A stretch of DNA of 64,000 nucleotides, taken from assembly GCF_002234675.1 (NCBI RefSeq), contig NC_019859.2:6789240-6853239 (forward strand), written 5' to 3'. Numbering within the stretch: the stretch's first letter is position 1; each line of letters starts with the position of its first letter. The position numbers and the translations under genes were made by a program. This document shows positions 22,649 through 33,280 of this stretch, in pieces. Under the pieces are notes generated by a model. The model searched no databases, was not told the DNA's origin, and saw nothing but the letters and a program-made list of their open reading frames with translations. The DNA is from Oryzias latipes. Taxonomy: Eukaryota > Chordata > Actinopteri > Beloniformes > Adrianichthyidae.

Positions 22649-24150
22649 AGGGTCACATTTTCTGACCTCAGTGTAAATCCTGCTCACGTTCATGTCAAAC
22701 TGATTACGCTTTCCTCCTGCAGGATGCACCAATGGATAACAGGATGGTCTCTGCATGCTTGGAGAAATCTTTTTGCTATGGGCAAAGTTTGTGTGTATGT
22801 GAATCTAATTTCTCATAAGCTCATTGATCCCTGGCATCTTGCAGGCCTGAGCGTGCTGCTGATGAGCAGCCGCTCTAAGAGCAACTCTTCTAATCTTCGT
22901 GTTGGAGCTACAGTAAGCTCGCTGTCACCCTCCGGCTGTCTCTGAAGCTACGGACATGAGGCTTCTTTTAAGAAGGTGTCTGCTTTCTTCCTTTATTGAT
23001 CACCAGCACGAGCATCGTAGACCATTTGAGGCACCTCCGTCACGGCTCTCTTCGGCTGTCGGGCCAGTAGACAAACACTTCACCAACACACACTCAGCAT
23101 TAAAAGCCATTCCATCTGGGGAAGCATTGCATGTAGTCACAGTTGCTGCTGATAATTTGCCTGGCACTTTGCAGAGGCAGCGACAAGCATGTTTAAATTT
23201 TAAACATTCTGCAGCAAGTCCTGAAAGAAGGCTCTGCATTTTTATTTCCATGATATTATGTGCTGCTCTCTGCAGCTTTGAAGTGTATATATAGCTTTGT
23301 GAGGAGAAGAAGGGCAGAGCTGCTGTGTCCCAGGGAATGAAACGCACCATTGTAAGGCTACAACAGATAAAATCAAAGCTGCGTGAGAGCTTTCACTTTC
23401 TCCTCTGTCACATGCTCATACACAGAGAAACTTTTTAAAAACACAGATTGTTCCTCTGCTCTTTTATTTATGGGAATGGAAACCGCCCACATGCGTGGCA
23501 ATAGAGCTGTCAGATGAAGGAAAAACTGTAAATTGGCCAAACATGTGTTGTAATATTTATGTTATGCCGTTGAAGCTACAGGCTTTCATGTATGGACTTA
23601 TCTGTGGGGGGGAGTGAGTGTGGGCACAAGCTCAATAGAGGTTTTTAAAAAGTGAAGCTGCAGACGATGACGTGAGAAAAAGCTCGACGGGAAACCTGTA
23701 AACTCTGAAAGATTGTGGCATGATCTGAGAGGCTGCTTTAAGACAAAACAAAAGAAAAAACATGAGTGGACTGTAGTGAAAAATGAAAGAAAGAACAACA
23801 ACAGAAATGGGGCAAAACAGTTAGTTCAGGCTTTGGAAAAACACACATTAAAATACATCGGAACCTTAATGAAATCCTTTTTACTCAAAAGTGGGTCTTT
23901 AAATAATCTTTCCTGATCAGCCTTTAAAGTTTCTGGAGTATGTAACATGCCAAGCCCCCATCCCCCATTCCCACATTTAAACCATTGTATCTGAATGTTG
24001 CAGTTCCTCAAACGACCACAAGTGGCTGGTGTAAAAAAAAGGAGCACGTTTCATTTCACTCCCATTTAAAAAAAAAAGTCACAAAAAAGATTTTGACCGC
24101 ATTTTGAAGTGAGACATGAAAAATAAAAAAATTAAAGAAAATATGGAGTT
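22649..24150. other. Non-coding stretch
   Basis: No gene recognised. 22950-23300 is open on both strands (112 and 116 codons), which means the frames are uninformative, and neither shows a domain. The GC-richer texture of 22830-23340 could reflect regulatory or old exon sequence. Confidence 0.4.
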
Positions 24151-24262
24151 GTGTCAGGAAGGGAACCCGGCATAAAAACTCTCTGCCAAACCACACGTGA
24201 ATCGGTGAAAACTGATTTACCGTGGCGACCCCTGAAGGGATTAGCCGAAAGATGGACAGCAA
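24150..24262. repeat. Interspersed repeat fragment
   Basis: 'tcaggaagggaacccggcataaaaactc' and 'ccgtggcgacccctgaaggg' are wording found in an abundant fish interspersed repeat. It is short, degenerate and non-coding. Confidence 0.45.
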
Positions 24263-24834
24263 CATTTATGACTGTACGCTGCACACTGCTGTAACTGCTA
24301 CACAAATGCATGCAATCTTTTAATAAAGATTCTTACAGTGCTCCACTTATGAGTTACCCTAAAGCACAGGATCCTTAAAGAACATGAATGATAACATGGC
24401 CATTTTTATGAACTGCCTCAGGCATCCAGATCAGCCTGTGAAATAGATGTAAGCAATTTTGAGGCAGTGGTTTATCATTTTTTAACAGATTAGCAGCATA
24501 CATTACTGAAAATGAATTCTCTTCTCACTTATTTTCCTAGCTCGGGTGCTCTACCAGAGGCCTTGGTCCTGTGCAGTATCTTTGCTGTTCCAAACACTTC
24601 TCACAATGGGCACTATTGCTACCTTCACCTTCTTAACTTTCTCCAGTTCTTCTCCTGGTATTTCTCCAGTTTCTCATGTTCCTTCTTCTTGTAGATCATG
24701 AAAAGCAGGAGGAAACACAGTTTTACAGAACACAAAGTGTTGCATCATCTGCAAACATGTGGGGTGACCATTTTTTATTTATTCGTTTTAAAAACATGGT
24801 TTAAAAATGTAATGATTTTATTGATAAGTTTTGT
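24263..24834. other. Non-coding stretch
   Basis: Nothing recognised; AT-rich with no informative frame. Confidence 0.4.
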
Positions 24835-25170
24835 ATAATAATGGATTGGATTTATCTGCGCTTTTCAAGTCACTCAAAGTGCTTACATTGTGTCCATTAT
24901 TCATTCACTCCTCATTCATACTTGGTGATGGTGAGCTACTGTTGTAGCCACAGCTGCCCTGGGGCAGACTGACAGAGGCGTGGCTGGCAGTTCGCGCCTA
25001 CGGCTCCTCTGACCATCAGCAGGATCATTCATACGCATTCACACACCAGTGGAGCCACACTGGAGGCAAGGAGGGTGAAGTGTTGACAGTTGGCTGGAGG
25101 GAGTGGGGATCGAACCGCCGACCCTTTGATCATTGGATGATCCCCTCAACCGCCTGAGCCACTGCCGCCC
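24835..25170 (-). mobile_element. tRNA-headed SINE
   Basis: On the minus strand the element opens 'gggcggcagtggctcaggcggttgag', an A-box-like tRNA start, followed about 40 bp later by GGTTCGATCCC (plus-strand 25106-25116), a B-box match. So the head is an internal RNA polymerase III promoter from a tRNA. The body runs to a LINE-like 3' tail ('gcactttgagtgacttgaaaagcgc.gataaatcc'). Length is about 335 bp. A head fragment of a similar element is at 51335-51395. Such SINEs move with LINE machinery that recognises the shared tail. Confidence 0.75.
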
Positions 25171-26491
25171 TTAAAGTGGTCAATAGAATTGAGGACTATT
25201 ATTTTTTATTAGGGCATTTAGACAGGAAGTGAGACCTGATGACATGGCATACACACCAGGGGTTGACATAGCCCAGAAATTTGCACTGGCCCACAGGGCC
25301 AGTAGTTTTTGAAAGTTACTGGCCCGACACCGCGCACAGCGAGACCCGCCGCTCCGCAGGTGCTTGCAACTTTAGGGGGGTCTGGGGGCATGCCCCCCCG
25401 GAAAATTTTAATATGGTGCAATTTGGTGCATTCTGGTGACATCTAGCACTTATTTATACACTTTTCAATGACTAAAAATAGAGCATATCAAACTTAAATC
25501 TGCTCTAGTCTGTTTCAGATGTTTTGAAGAGAGCGCTGCAGTGTAGTAGGTAACACTAGTTAAGAAGTTTCCATGCTGCTTCTAATCACTGCTATTTCAC
25601 ATTTGTTCCTAATCAATAGTTAAGAAGTTTTATTGACTTTTTTGCCCTGACTGCCTTAAGGTTCTGCTTTTTGTTACTGTTGCAAAGTTACATTTACTTT
25701 TTAGTTACTTTAGTTACCTAATTAAATTAAATAATTGAAAAATTAAATACAATTAAATTACTGAGATCATTCAGCTAACTAGAAATACTTACTGCTTACA
25801 GTGTTGTAAAGAAAAACAAAATTAAGTAGTTTGACCTTATACTCCATTTGAGTCTGAGATTCAGGTATTTTGAGTTGCCTTTGATTCTTTGACATTCAGC
25901 TTAAAGCTTAGTGCATACAGTTTCATCTTCAATGCATTCATTAAATATCTTGCTGTCCATAGTACTAATTCCACCCGTCACTCCATCTAACATATTCCTA
26001 TCTATTCCTGCCATGTCTTCCGTCTCTCTTCAGTGACGGTGTTGGATTTATGATCATCGCGGTGAAAAACCACCAGGGGGCGCGCTGATATGTGTGTCAG
26101 TTTAAATATATCTGCTTAAAATGTAATAATAACCCACTGGCTTGTTCCTTCGTTGTTGCTGTTTAACATTGTTTAGTATTGAATTGTTACATTCAATAAA
26201 GTTTGAAAAAAAAATTGAGTGAGCGCGTGCCGCGTGGTGCTCGGCAGTGACAGCCGCGCGCGCAGGCGGGAGAGGAGGAGAAGAGTGATAAAAGGTTTCC
26301 CATAGAAACCCTTGAAGTCTGAACACAGGACTAGCAGAAAAAGTGAATTATAAAGACGAGGTAAATCTACACGTTTTCGCAAAATATACTTTATTGTAAA
26401 AGGTGAAAAATGTATTAATTGTTAGATATTTTAGTGGCCCGAGCGGACAAGTAAAAAATAAAGTCTTGTGGTCCGTACTGCTCGAAAAACA
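25171..26491. other. Non-coding; degenerate repeat pieces
   Basis: 25265-25400 contains a hairpin ('actggcccacagggccagt', 'tactggcccg') and GC-rich sequence of repeat character. 26433-26460 carries 'gtggcccgagcggacaag'. No coding sequence is recognised. 26210-26275 is GC-rich with CpG-dense 'gccgcgcgcgcaggcgg'. Confidence 0.35.
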
Positions 26492-27163
26492 GGACCGGTG
26501 TGGGTACCGGATGTTCTCGGGTTGCCGGATGTTCTCGGGGTCCTTCGGGGTCCTTCGACCAATGATGACGTCACACTATTTGATTGGCTGTAAGTTGCCA
26601 CGACCAATGAGTTAACGTAGCTAAGTTTTTTAAAAAACTTTATTGACAATTGCGGTATCATACATTAACAATGACATTAACGTTAACAACGAACAATAAC
26701 GATGTAATCAATATTGCCTCGAAGATCAGTCACCATTGCCAAATATAACATATTGACATAGAAAATACATAATAGAGGGGAAAAAAAGAAACAATGAACA
26801 TAACACACAAATAAATAAAAACATAAGTAAAATAAAATAAAGGAACATAGAAAAAAATCTAAGTAGTCTAATACTAGTTAAGTTAGGGGTACTCGTGAAG
26901 TTTTTATTTCTGAACAAAACTAAGCAATTTCAAGCCATTCTTCTTTTTCATATAATGAAGTGATTGAAAGCAAAAACAGAGCTCTTTATTAAATGTTATA
27001 AAAGTGGTTTGGTCTTCAAAACTTGACCTCACCAAGATGGCGGTGCTCTCCTCCCATGAGGAACCACGTGATGTCTCCTCTAGTGATAGAACTCATTGGA
27101 AGGACCCTGAAGGACCCCGAGAACATCCGGCAACCCGAGAACATCCGGTACCTACACCGGGCC
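26492..27163. repeat. Inverted repeat pair enclosing promoter-like sequence
   Basis: The left arm 26492-26557 and right arm 27098-27163 are about 94% identical as reverse complements over 66 bp. Each arm itself contains a tandem duplication ('ccggatgttctcggg' twice and 'ggtccttcg' twice). Next to the left arm are CCAAT (26559-26563), a perfect CRE TGACGTCA (26566-26573), inverted CCAAT (26583-26587) and CCAAT (26604-26608). Near the right arm lie AAGATGGCGG (27034-27043, YY1-like) and CACGTG (27065-27070). The 540-bp loop is AT-rich and non-coding. It could be a DNA transposon with internal arms or a foldback element; no flanking duplication was identified. Confidence 0.65.
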
Positions 27164-27504
27164 AGCGGACAAATGGCTATGTCGAGCCCTGCACACATTT
27201 TCATGAAGTGTTTCATTGATAAAAACGTTTAAAATGAATACTACATATTATTGCTCATAAATTCAGTTTTGAACAAATTGTTCTAATACTTTCAATAGTA
27301 GCATTACGTTATGTAAGCATTTTCCAACAAATAAAGAGTTTTTTCTGTTCTTTAAAGAGGTAGACTGTGTGTATGTTTTATTGAATAAAAGAGAGGAGTA
27401 TCTTAAAAAAAATTCACGTTTTTTCTTTGACTCAATAAAGTCTTTGTGTGTAAAAAATTGTTTTACACCTTCAATTTTACATTTATTACATTGTGGTAAA
27501 ATGG

Positions 27505-27692
27505 CATATACTTGTTTAGCGCTTTTCTACCTTCTTTGAAGGGCCAAAACGCTCTACAGTCACAGTCCCATTCGCCCATTCACACACACATTAACCCACT
27601 GATGGCATCTCTGCTGCAGAAGACTGGCATCAACCGATAACCACCAAAGGCATTAGAGGCCGACTACCCTCTTGCTGCACCATGGCCGCCCC
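27505..27692. repeat. Interspersed repeat (SINE/LINE-tail type)
   Basis: 'ttagcgcttttctacc..ctttgaagggccaaaacgctctac' and 'cccattcgcccattcacacacacattaaccc' through 'gcaccatggccgccccc' match the style of a common fish interspersed repeat. No coding content. Confidence 0.5.
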
Positions 27693-29384
27693 CTTATTTT
27701 GCAATCAGCAATGCAATAAATCACAGAAAATCCTGCAATTAATTTGGATTCAAAAGGATGTTTGTTCGTCAGTTATGTAACATTAACGGTTATTCAAGCA
27801 GGTCTGTCATATGACTGGGTTCTTTGCTGTGCTGTTGAGCCTCCAATTCAGAGAATGCAGATGAGGGCGTGGCAGCGCAGGAGTCCTCTTCACTGCACAT
27901 GGAGTGGAAACAGGGCTGCATTTCTTACAGGATGACGGCCACAGTCTGCTTTGGTGTCACGCTTTCATCCTCCCTTGTTGCTTGTGTGTTTGTTTGTGCG
28001 TTTGTGGCAGGGTCATGTGTGCGAGACAGCCGGGGGCTTCGAGGGAGTTGGACCTCTCTGCTGAGCTGTCAGTCACAGCCCCATAAATAAAGGATGGTTC
28101 ACGCCGCCTGGTCGCTCCTTCTCCACACCTCGTTTAAAGAGCAGGAGGTGGTGCTGCTGAGGGAGCAGTGAACTATGAGCGAGGTCGTCCTGCAGACTTC
28201 CTGATTACCCAGTCAACACAAAGCTGCTGGCCTGCAACTCCGAGATGCAACACAAAAATGAATGATAAGCCCTAATGGGAAGTTTGTATCGCCCTCTTTA
28301 TATATCTGTATTTTCTGCTCTGCTAGTTTTCCAAAAGGCTGGATTTGGAATGACTGTTTTAATCATAATAAGTCATGATAGCTGCTGTGCAAATAATGTC
28401 TTAATCAAATAGATTGGATTTTCTTCCACCTGATGTAGAGCTCTGCAGCGGCACACTGAGCTGCTCGTGGCTGTGATTTACACAGTGGGGGAGGAGGGGG
28501 TGGGCAGTCTGTCGTAGGATTTTTTTCTGGTCACTGATTCAGGTCCCTCGCTGCTGACGCCCTCTGTCAGCGTGTTTAAGATGCAGCAAACACAAGTCCC
28601 CCCCCCCCCCCCCCTACCACAAACACACGCTTGTCCAACACAAGTTTATACTGTGGCTCTTTTTAAGCCTCTCTTTCCTTTTTTGTCTCCCACTTCTCCT
28701 CGGTGAATTTGCATGAGCTCCTGCTCACTGACAAGATTACTAGATGGAGGATGCGGAGTGGTCTTTGAGTGTCTGTTTTCTAATCCCGACACGCTCAAAA
28801 ATGCTCCACAAAGGGCCTTTTTGTTCGGATCTATTATTTACAGCTTAAGTGACGTTCACAGCATCTCTTTTTGTCCATCGCAAACCTTTGAAGATGCATG
28901 TAAACTCTTCAAATAAAACAGATTTGAAGCGCCAACATGGTCAAATCACAAAAGAGGACAAGCACCACCATCTTGATGAGTACATAGCTTATAAATACAG
29001 TTGAAGGTAGGAATATAAATAGCAAATTGACCAGTTTCAATGAAAATATTGAACTGAATTGAAGTCCTTGAAGAAAGATGAAAGGTCCATAGCAACCATG
29101 TCAATATTTTCAAGTATGGGGCTGATAAACATTGGAAAATGTCGTTTCAACCTCCAAGAGGAATTTTGCAATTTCTACACATGCTATGCCACATTATTAG
29201 GTAATTAATAATACAACATAGGAACATTTTCATTTTTTATAAGCTTTTATCCTATACAATTTCATGTTGACTAATTAACCGTTGCTAAAGTTTCAGATGT
29301 GTCTTTTCCAACTGTGAGTAGGCATTTCTTTTAGTTTGTCATCAAAAACAGACAGAGAGCTGCTGTCTGCCGCTGGAGTAATAT
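27693..29384. other. Non-coding stretch with poly-C run
   Basis: No gene recognised. A run of 18 C lies near 28597-28614. 27800-28200 and 28430-28560 are GC-richer and could be regulatory. The overlapping frames at 27744-28090 carry no domain. Confidence 0.4.
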
Positions 29385-29675
29385 TTGATAACTCCAATAC
29401 TGCTCGCCATTTTTGTTGCACTGGTAATGTTTTCTTGGGGGTGTGAGAGGCTGTAAGCTAGTGGTAGAGCGTGTAAACAGAGCACTCACAGCAACGGGAA
29501 GGGAAAGGGGGCCGGGTTGGCCACAACTCAGAGGAAAATTATAATGAACTGCTGCAACTCTGAAAACAACAACTTTTTTTTTAGTATTTTGGCTAAAAAT
29601 TGCCTTATCCTAATTAAAAGACCACTGGGAACATTCCAAAAATAGATCAAATTATGACTGGAGGGGGACTTATAC
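29385..29675. repeat. Dispersed repeat family A, copy 3
   Basis: Shares the 'ctccaata.tgct.gccat', 'ggctgtaagctag.ggtagagcgtgtaaac', 'ctaaaaattgcc', 'aattaaaagaccactgggaac' and 'aatagatcaaattatg' blocks with copy 1 at 4831-5360. Confidence 0.6.
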
Positions 29676-32600
29676 TGTATTGCATCACTTTTGTTGGGTA
29701 AATGTACAAACCCTTTGACTCTGGCAGGAGTCCCACTGACCAAAAGCTGTGCTCTTGTGAGACGAGCACAAGACCCACCAGCTTTGCGAGAAAAAAGAAA
29801 AAAAAATGCTTTTCTTCATATCAATTGTGCCAGAAAAAAAAATCTATTCAAATGTTTGTATTTGAGAAGACTCAATTTTCAACCAACACTGTTCTAGGAG
29901 GCTGCACAAAGACTGAAAGAAAACAAGCATCAAGCAAAGCAAAAAACAAAAACAGTGTCTGATTACTTAAATCTTTTATTGTCCGATAATTCAATTCAGG
30001 CTCAAATATGTAAACTGTGTCGCACTAATGGTCTGTTTAAATAGAGAATTTGAATCCCATCAAACATAAAATTGAGCAAGTGCAGATAAAACAACTTCCT
30101 CTAACTGGAAGAAATCTCCAGCAGAACCAGATTGAACATCTGCCGGGAACAGATGGGCTTAAGACAGAAAAGACAAAACAGTAATGAAAAACACTGGAGC
30201 ATCTGTAAAAAAAAAAAAAAAGTGAGTAAAAACTGTTTTTTAAGATGTTTCCCATGTTGTTGAAATCTCAAGCAGCTTTCCTAGGTTGGGTTCACCGGAC
30301 GAAAGTATCAAGTCTCACCTTAAAGTATTCAAGTGTTCCTAGTGGTCTTTTAATACATCCGCCATCATCAGAAAATGCCCCAAAAGATGCTGAATTTTTT
30401 TTTTTTTTATCAGGGTGGGTCTTTAAAATAAGAGTTTTTTCAGCCTTTCAAACCAACTTACCAGAGTTTTTGCCCCAAATCTATGTTTTTCATGTATTTT
30501 TTTAAAATTTTTTGTTTCTCAACAAATGATTGCACCTGCTGGGCTTCACCTGCAGGGAGCAGAGTTCCCATCCTCTTCCTCCTGGCCGTCATCAGCATGC
30601 TGCTGGAGCTGTGTCACACTGTAAAGGGAGCTGGGGCTTACAGTGCTGAATTCATTAACCTTTTCGCCTCTCCCACAGCAAGCTGGTGTGTTTGGAAAAG
30701 TTTAGCCACACAGGACCCAGAGGGGTGGGGTGAGATGGAATGGGGGGGGGGTAGTATTTTGGTTGTTATCTGAAAACATGTCATTTCACATCAGATGGTT
30801 AGTTATTCAGCAGAGCAAGGCGTGTTCATGGGCGTGAAGCACAATCACAGATGAATCAGGGGACTGACAGTGTACGCCACCTGACAGGCGGCAAATTCTC
30901 CCCCAAACTTATAATTGCCTCACTTCAGAGGCTGATGGGTTTCTCGACTGGTGAAAGAGTTTTCAGATGTAATTTGCTTCAGTTTGAACTGACAGGAAAA
31001 ACTCAAACCCAACACATTTATCCAGCTTCCCAAAATAAAAGCACCAAATTCAATCAATGTCTTATCTACAATTTAGAAACATTACTGCTGAAATAAAAAA
31101 GTGACAAAAATACATATTTCCTCTGTAAAAAAGTTGAATTATAACAGTTTTTTTTGAGGTTACCATAGCCGGAGGCTGACTCTCGTCTTGTTGAAGACAA
31201 CACCATTATGTGACAGAAAAAGGAAGATGCACCCCAGCATAACTGTGATGTTAGAGGATCAGGAAAAGGAGCTGTCAGAATTTTCGCTTTGCTGTGAAAC
31301 TATGTTCATGTGAATCTGTCCTGCAGGCGCAGGAATCTGCCAGAGAATTAGAGGCAGAGCTGGCAGATCAAGAAGAATTAAAGCTCTCCTGTGAGAGAGA
31401 GCAGAGACGGAGGATCAAAAAAAAAATCAAGCCATATGCTAAGAGGTAGGAGAGTGCCTGAGTTTGAGTAGAGAAACTTCCAGAGGCCTGTGTGAGAACT
31501 GATGGGGAGGAACTGATGTGAGGGGAAGGTTTTAATAGGCGAGTGGATGTAGAAAGATGAAGGTGAGGCCGGGAGCAGAAAGGGCAGCTGGTCAGCGTCG
31601 AACCGTGGATGATATATGAACTTAATGCTTTTCTGAAACAACAAATCAGCCAAACAATTGATAGAAGCGATTAAGATCGGCTTCTGTCAAATTGATGCTG
31701 AAAGAAAAACAGGGAGCATTATACAACTGTTTTTGAATCATCACAGCAAAACTAGCTAAACTGGGCATTTTTCACCTCTTTTTTACATTTTTGATTTATC
31801 ATAATGCCTCTGATTCAGGATTTTTAGCAGAATTTTGGTTTATACTTTTTTTTAGCTATCAGAATATTTTTAAATTTAGTTATTTAATACTTATTAATGC
31901 TTTTTGACACCTTCACTGTTTGTTGTTCAATTTCAGCTCACAGATTTATTGAAATCTTTCACTCAAATATTACCAAATGAGAAAAAAAATGATTTCCCAG
32001 CTTAAAAAAACACAACTGTTTCCATTTTTCCTCTTTAAGTTTTTTTAGTTAGTTTTTAAATTGCTAATAAATTAGTCATTGATTGCATAATGAGTTCTAT
32101 AAATTTGTTTTTGTCATGTATGACTACACTTGGATCCAATTATGCATCCAAGTATTAAGGAAAGTGCTAAATAATTAAAACTTTAATTAATTGACATCTT
32201 TGTCATAGAAAAGTACATATCAAAGTTTATTCTAGGAGTAAAATATTAATAAAAACTCCAGAAAGTTTAAGGTTTAAAAATGTGCTTTCATTTTTCTTAA
32301 AAAGTCCTATAAGTTGTCTTTGTGGGACAAACTTTCTAAGCTCTGCAGTTTGTGATGTTGAAAGGAGGCCAGCTTTTAAATGCTTCGCCTTAATTGCTGC
32401 ATTCTGGTACGTCATTTTAAGACACTGCCAGTCTCCACAAAGTCATGGAGCATTACCTCATTTTATTTGTGAGCAGATGGCTGCAGTGCAATCAATGTTC
32501 CATTTTATTTTGCCCATTCCAACTAAGTTTAACAATCCTAAATGGTTGCAAGTATGTTTCTTCTTGACTGATAGGTCAACCACACCCTTAATTGGTCAGG

Positions 32601-33237
32601 GAACTCCCAAGAGTCTAATTTGAGCCCACCCTGCTCTATGTGGGGTCCGCCACCGTTGCAGCAGCAGTGGGAGTCCTGTTAGGGATGCACCATCCCTTCT
32701 CAGCTCTGAGTCAATCACACTTGCACAGCGGCGCGTTGCTGTTTTCATCAGCTCCTGCAGAGAGCGCGACTCAGCTGGACCAGAACATCTCCGCTGCAGC
32801 TCTGGGTGTGGTTCAGCAGTTCACAGCAAGTGTTTGACTGCGGGAGCTCACCAGCATCATTAACAGGAGGGGAGACAACTAAACTGCATGGTCACAACAA
32901 ACATTAACACAGCCGCAGGCAATTACCACATAAGAGACTCTAACGAGAGGACTCAGCTACAAGTGTGTGATGAGTGCTGTGCCCTCAGGAGCGGCTCTCT
33001 GCTCTCTCTGGAGGTGGACTGAGCTGAGGCTCATCAGGAAACCGACACATCAGCCTCAGAGCTGCACATGTGTGTCTGAGAGGGGCCGGTCCACACTGCA
33101 ATAGAGTAAACATTTATTACTGGTAAGATTCAAAGCCATCATTAGGTTTTCGAAAAAAGATCTAAAAAATGTGCAAAATAAGCATTTCTAGTATAAACTA
33201 TTTATTCTCATACTGTAAAATAATAAAAAAAAAAATT
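29676..33237. other. Non-coding stretch
   Basis: No gene recognised. A short inverted piece of repeat family A lies at about 30325-30355. GC-richer parts at 30535-30740 and 32640-33100 have a regulatory-like texture but no identifiable coding frame. The rest is AT-rich. Confidence 0.4.
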
Positions 33238-33258
33238 CTAAATATATATATATTTCTT
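33238..33258. repeat. Left 21-bp target-site duplication of L1-like element
   Basis: Identical over 21 bases to 41197-41217 (CTAAAT, an AT run, then TTTCTT). It sits at the poly(A) end of the minus-strand element. Confidence 0.9.
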
Positions 33259-33280
33259 TTTTTTTTTTTTTTTTTTTTTT

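Noticed and set aside
22956..23350. Overlapping 112- and 116-codon frames on opposite strands
   Set aside because: Mutual overlap and lack of splice context or recognisable residues make either unlikely to be coding.
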